Source: Lytechinus variegatus (Eukaryota > Echinodermata > Echinoidea > Temnopleuroida > Toxopneustidae). From it: a stretch of DNA of 64,000 nt. A model generated the notes under the pieces. It made no database searches. It was not told where the DNA came from and saw only the letters and a list, made by a program, of their open reading frames with translations. Positions 62,016 to 64,000 of this stretch are shown one piece after another; position 1 is the first letter of the stretch; every line of letters begins with the position of its first letter. The position numbers and the translations under genes are program-made. The stretch lies in the NCBI RefSeq assembly GCF_018143015.1, contig NC_054751.1, forward strand, positions 33,246,347-33,310,346, in the 5' to 3' direction.

Positions 62016-62786
62016 AAGGGTCTATATATAGAAGAGGCGCCGGTCCAAAAATTTGGATTGTCCCAGAAAACAGATCTCTGACAAAAGTTCATAAACCAAG
62101 TTAGTGACCAAAAGATCTGCCTGGGTCTGCGCCTCTGCAACTCACCTGTTTGTTCGCCGATTTTGCATGATTTTGGTCACTAACTTCACTCCATACAAAA
62201 ATTATGGCGAATCTATTAAACGAAGCTATGTCTGACTGAGAATTTTTGAACGATGACGACTCAAAGCCGAAATAGGCCTAGGGACCTACACAGCCATTCC
62301 TGATCGCAATTATTGAGAAAGCGGTCGGCTATATTGACCTTGAAATAAGATTGAGAAAGAGACTTGCTATGACATTTGTGAACAATTACTGGTGGGGAAA
62401 TTCTCTTGAAGTCGGCTTAGTGCCAGAAATGTGGTGCTGTTTTGTTACTATATTAGTTGCCAGTTAGATAAGGTCTAGATATATTCTTAATTGGGGACAT
62501 CACATAAAAATGTAATGTTAGACTGTAAACCGAAAAATAAATTTATTTTAGTCAAGATACAGTCATCAAATTGAAGGGGTAGATTGAGCTCATTTTTTGG
62601 CCCATTCTCAAGCAATTTTAGAGGGAATGTGTTGCCGGGCTGCAAAATGTTGTTTTTTTTTTTTTTTTACCACAAGTGCAAGGTGCAAATTCAGAGCACC
62701 TGCCAGGCATCTCTGAGCATAACACTGATCTGTGAGTCGTGACCTCTACATGTATTATGAAATTCTTTCTCTCCTTTCCCTGGCAG

Positions 62787-63002
62787 TGTGTTTCTTAACA
62801 AAACATGGGTGAATCAGTGAATGAATTTAAGCTTGAACAGCCTCCAGAAGATGGGATCTCAGCTGTCAAGTTTGGACCCAAGTCCTCTCAATTCTTACTG
62901 GTGTCCTCCTGGGATGAGACAGTGAGGCTCTATGATGTCCAAGCCAACCAACTCAGGGCAAAGTACAAGCATGACAGGCCTGTACTCGATTGCTGCTTTT
63001 GT
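62787..63002 (+). CDS. BUB3: BUB3 mitotic checkpoint protein, first coding exon (gene continues past the window)
   Basis: WD40 seven-blade propeller that binds the GLEBS motifs of BUB1 and BUBR1 and MELT repeats of KNL1 at kinetochores in the spindle checkpoint. The coding part is 62,805-63,002 (66 aa), starting MGESVNEFKLEQPPEDGIS, then SQFLLVSSWDETVRLYDV and VLDCCF. Human BUB3 starts MTGSNEFKLNQPPEDGIS, so identity is high. The exon opens at 62,787 after a polypyrimidine tract and CAG, 18 bases before the ATG, so a non-coding exon lies upstream. The donor GTAAGT at 63,003 leaves phase 0. The remaining WD repeats lie beyond 64,000. It is divergent from DHX15. Confidence 0.94.
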
Positions 63003-63081
63003 GTAAGTACCCATGGTAGAATTTTTAGGTCAGAGAGGATTTTCCTTAGCTTTACAGACTAAGCGCCAGCTGTCATTCATA

Positions 63082-63643
63082 CCCGGAGGGGCCACTTCCA
63101 TTGACGAGTAGATACCATACCCGACCATGGGGTCTCCAAAAGCACCCTAAAGAAGTATTTTCCATATTCTAAAAATGCACCCCTTAACAAGTATTAGCAT
63201 GTGAAACCCTATTCCCTTAACAAGTATTGGAACCAAAACGATACTCCAGGCAAATATTCCCTGAATTGAACCCCTAAACAAGTACAGCGATATTTTAATT
63301 ATGCCATGGTCGTCGGTTTTACCTTTATTTGTTTACTGCGGCCCCACCTCCAACACCCCGCACAGATTGGACTCGTAAGTCTAAATACGTAGTGTTGACT
63401 TTTGGGGCAAAAAGTACATTTATATAAACATTCTAGTCTTTTTCATACCCTTGCAAATTTGACCCTAAACATGAAGCTTTCCTAGCGAAATAGATACCCT
63501 TTTTTCATTATTTCAGTGTTTTTGACACCCTTATTACGTTACGTACGTAACGTGCCCAATCTTGAAAAAGACATCCTGTTTACGTGTTTTTTTGGTCGCG
63601 CATGGCATTCACTCATCAATGTAAGTGGCCCCCCCCCCCTGGG
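63082..63643. mobile_element. hAT-like MITE with CCCGGGGGGCCACTT ends, copy 2
   Basis: 562 bp in BUB3 intron 1. CCCGGAGGGGCCACTTCCAT at the left and a C-run ending ctggg at the right. The 8-bp flanks cattcata (63,074-63,081) and cattcatt (63,644-63,651) differ at one base. The interior closely follows copy 1 at 54,086. Confidence 0.82.
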
Positions 63644-64000
63644 CATTCATTTCAAGTTTTATACAATAGAGAATTATGAAGGTCATGTTGCAATGTAACA
63701 AGTTTACCACCTTGCCATTCAGATTTCTTCTGGTATGCATAGTATCTGATAAAACTTGAATGGGTATAAGAAACTTCTGTTTCTTGTCCAGTTTATTCAA
63801 CTTTGCACCATTCTTTGTTTCCTATTTTTTCCTTTCATGCAAATCATTTTATTAACGATAGTTTTATTTCCCTTTAAAGGGATCCATACTAAGAAAAAAA
63901 TTAGGTCTATGCAAAATACTTGTATGATGTGATGATATCTGTTCGTAATTTCTATACGTAATGATTAAATTCTTGTTGAGTAGACAAATGGAGTTGCTGT

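Larger units (their letters stand above)
51107..62786. other. Head-to-head spacer between DHX15 and BUB3
   Basis: About 11.7 kb without a recognised host coding exon. It should contain the DHX15 promoter near 51.1-51.3 kb and an untranslated first exon of BUB3 upstream of 62,787. The rest is mostly mobile elements: TTAA MITEs, a TA-flanked element, a G-rich hAT-like MITE, an L1-like LINE with nested insertions, a SINE, a palindromic element (59,817-60,508), repeat D and a LINE fragment. Confidence 0.6.

Overview
This is animal nuclear DNA: AT-rich, intron-rich and crowded with short inverted-repeat transposons. Four conserved protein genes were rebuilt exon by exon from reading frame, splice sites and protein similarity. 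In order they are UROS (-), BCCIP (+), DHX15 (-) and the 5' end of BUB3 (+). The proteins are close to vertebrate orthologues, while the repeat landscape (TTAA-flanked fold-back elements, tRNA-derived SINEs, runs of G/C at element ends) looks like an echinoderm, most likely a sea urchin. The species call is an inference from the repeats.

Layout. 1.46-9.27 kb: UROS, seven coding exons, 263 aa, haem biosynthesis. 9.28-11.66 kb: shared 5' region between UROS and BCCIP. 11.66-20.45 kb: BCCIP, seven exons, 309 aa. 20.45-26.22 kb: tail-to-tail spacer with MITEs. 26.22-51.11 kb: DHX15, twelve exons, 754 aa, the spliceosome-disassembly DEAH helicase, with a 14.3-kb first intron. That intron holds a nested transposon stack, a palindrome-rich array and a satellite array. 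51.1-62.8 kb: head-to-head spacer toward BUB3, holding a decayed LINE with other repeats nested in it, hAT-like and Tc1-like elements, and a second LINE fragment. 62.79 kb to the edge: first coding exon of BUB3.

The genes do not form one pathway. Their order matches human 10q26, where UROS, BCCIP, DHX32 and BUB3 lie together with UROS, BCCIP and DHX32 in the same relative orientations. The canonical helicase DHX15 sits here in the DHX32 slot, which suggests that DHX32 is a vertebrate duplicate of DHX15 left at the ancestral place.

I found no new defence-like or operon-like system. The most informative features are the synteny, a four-level nested insertion whose target-site duplications give the order of events, several well-bounded MITE families, and unusual repeat arrays inside DHX15 intron 1.
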